Below, in pieces: positions 12,245 through 13,123 of a stretch of 13,123 bases of DNA (position 1 is its first letter; the number at the start of each line of letters is the position of its first letter). The position numbers and the translations under genes are program-made. The stretch covers positions 1 through 13,123 of the forward strand of contig JAFUUN010000013.1 of assembly GCA_017477855.1 (NCBI GenBank), given 5' to 3'. The notes under the pieces are model-generated. The model worked only from the letters and a program-made list of their open reading frames with translations, was not told the DNA's origin and made no database searches. Source of the stretch: Rickettsiales bacterium. Its GTDB lineage: Bacteria > Pseudomonadota > Alphaproteobacteria > Rickettsiales > Deianiraeaceae.

Positions 12245-13123
12245 ATGGCAAACGAATTTGATGTATGTGTTTTAGGTGCTGGTCCAGGTGGCTATGTGGC
12301 CGCCATAAAAGCTGCTCAAAACGGATTGAAAGTGGCATGCGTTGAGAGGGAAAATGTTGGCGGCGTATGCTTAAATTGGGGATGTATTCCAACCAAGGCA
12401 CTTTTGCACTGCGCGGAGTTCGCGAACGCCCTGAAAGAGTGTGGAAACTTCGGTGTTACAGCCAATCCAGGAGAGGTTGATATCACTAAAATGGTAAAAC
12501 ATTCGCGTGATGTTGTGGCCAAATTGACAGGTGGCGTTAGTATGCTGTTGAAGAAAAATAAAGTTGCGCTCTTCAATGGGTTTGGAACCTTCAAGGACAA
12601 AAATACTCTGGAAGTCAAGCTGGAAGATGGAAAAATGGAAGTCATCAAAGCCAAATATTTCATCATTGCGACAGGTGCGAGCGCACGCAAATTTGATGGC
12701 TATGACTTTGATGAAAAGTCCATTTGCACTTATCACGGCGCTATGGTACCAAACGAGAGGCCTAAAACAGTGGTCATAGTCGGTGGTGGTGTAATCGGCA
12801 TTGAGTTTGCATCATTCTACAACGCGATTGGTAGCAAGGTGGTTGTACTTGAAGGAGCACCTGATATTTTGATGACAGAAGATACAGACATTCGCAAGCA
12901 AGCCAAAAAAGCTTATGAAAAACGCGGAATTGAAATTCATGTGGGCGTAAAAGTTTTGTCCGGCAAAAAAAGCGGCAAGCAAGTTGAAGTGGCTTATGAA
13001 GACAACGGCAAGCAGGTAAAGTTGAAGGCCGACAAGCTAATCATGGCCGTTGGAGTTGTGCCGAATATTACTGGTTCTGGCCTTGAAAATACTGGCGTGG
13101 CGCTGGATAAAAACGTCATCAAA
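12245..13123 (+). CDS. lpd: Dihydrolipoamide dehydrogenase (E3), partial at right edge
   Basis: E3 reoxidises dihydrolipoamide in the pyruvate and 2-oxoglutarate dehydrogenase complexes using FAD and NAD+. The first 293 residues are present and the gene continues past the window. Seen: the FAD Rossmann motif VLGAGPGGYVAA (11-20) with E34, the redox-active disulfide C42-x4-C47 in GGVCLNWGCIPTKAL, the ATGA segment (142-145), and the NAD Rossmann motif VGGGVIGIEFA (180-189) with E203 at the end of strand 2, which favours NAD over NADP. The missing part would contain the rest of the central domain and the dimer interface with the catalytic His-Glu pair. The ATG lies one base after the mreB stop, so the two genes are almost certainly co-transcribed. 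Confidence 0.95.
   Translation, partial: MANEFDVCVLGAGPGGYVAAIKAAQNGLKVACVERENVGGVCLNWGCIPTKALLHCAEFANALKECGNFGVTANPGEVDITKMVKHSRDVVAKLTGGVSMLLKKNKVALFNGFGTFKDKNTLEVKLEDGKMEVIKAKYFIIATGASARKFDGYDFDEKSICTYHGAMVPNERPKTVVIVGGGVIGIEFASFYNAIGSKVVVLEGAPDILMTEDTDIRKQAKKAYEKRGIEIHVGVKVLSGKKSGKQVEVAYEDNGKQVKLKADKLIMAVGVVPNITGSGLENTGVALDKNVIK

Overview
The window looks like a bacterial chromosome, most probably alphaproteobacterial. The DnaE N-terminus (HLRT..EYSLL..A, then a CLMDD block where other bacteria have a TDHGN-type metal site) resembles Rickettsiales-type DnaE, and the RNase D is short. None of the recognisable starts has a clear Shine-Dalgarno sequence and spacing is tight, as in compact, perhaps host-associated genomes. 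The taxon is inferred from remembered family features, not from a search.

Layout, left to right. (1) 168-3893 (+): dnaE, the replicative polymerase alpha subunit. (2) 3934-4537 (+): two small overlapping genes, a membrane-anchored coiled-coil protein and a lipoprotein-like protein, resembling a phage i-spanin/o-spanin pair. (3) 4534-8669 (-): five same-strand genes, in transcription order hisF, a virginiamycin/chloramphenicol-type acetyltransferase, a HAD hydrolase with a lipoprotein signal, bifunctional hisB, and hisA. (4) 8670-9089: a gene-free stretch that is AT-rich on the left and holds a GC-rich palindromic block on the right. (5) 9090-9287 (+): a 65-residue single-span membrane protein. 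(6) 9284-11049 (-): thiL then rnd. (7) 11158 to the right edge (+): mreB directly followed by lpd, which runs off the window.

By eye, blocks 2 and 3 have about 30% GC, while dnaE, rnd, thiL and lpd are in the forties. This suggests a low-GC island placed between housekeeping genes. Its his genes are of the type seen in E. coli (HisB with an N-terminal phosphatase domain, HisF with an AGG-like loop and a C-terminal Cys), but the order is scrambled, hisH is not next to hisF, and two unrelated genes sit inside.

The most striking signal is a repeated junction sequence in this island. Five copies of the exact palindrome TTAACATGTTAA lie at gene boundaries, each inside a longer conserved segment. 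Three copies end one base before a start codon (hisF, HAD, hisB), and there the repeat creates the same three-codon mini-ORF (ATG TTA ATA TGA) whose stop overlaps the next gene's ATG. The repeat also supplies the 3' end of hisF and the stop codon of the acetyltransferase. It could be a translational-coupling module, an operator, or the scar of cassette-like assembly.

Functionally, hisB, hisA and hisF cover IGP formation and dehydration, histidinol-phosphate dephosphorylation and ProFAR isomerisation. The rest of the histidine pathway (hisG, hisI/E, hisH, hisC, hisD) must lie elsewhere or be absent.
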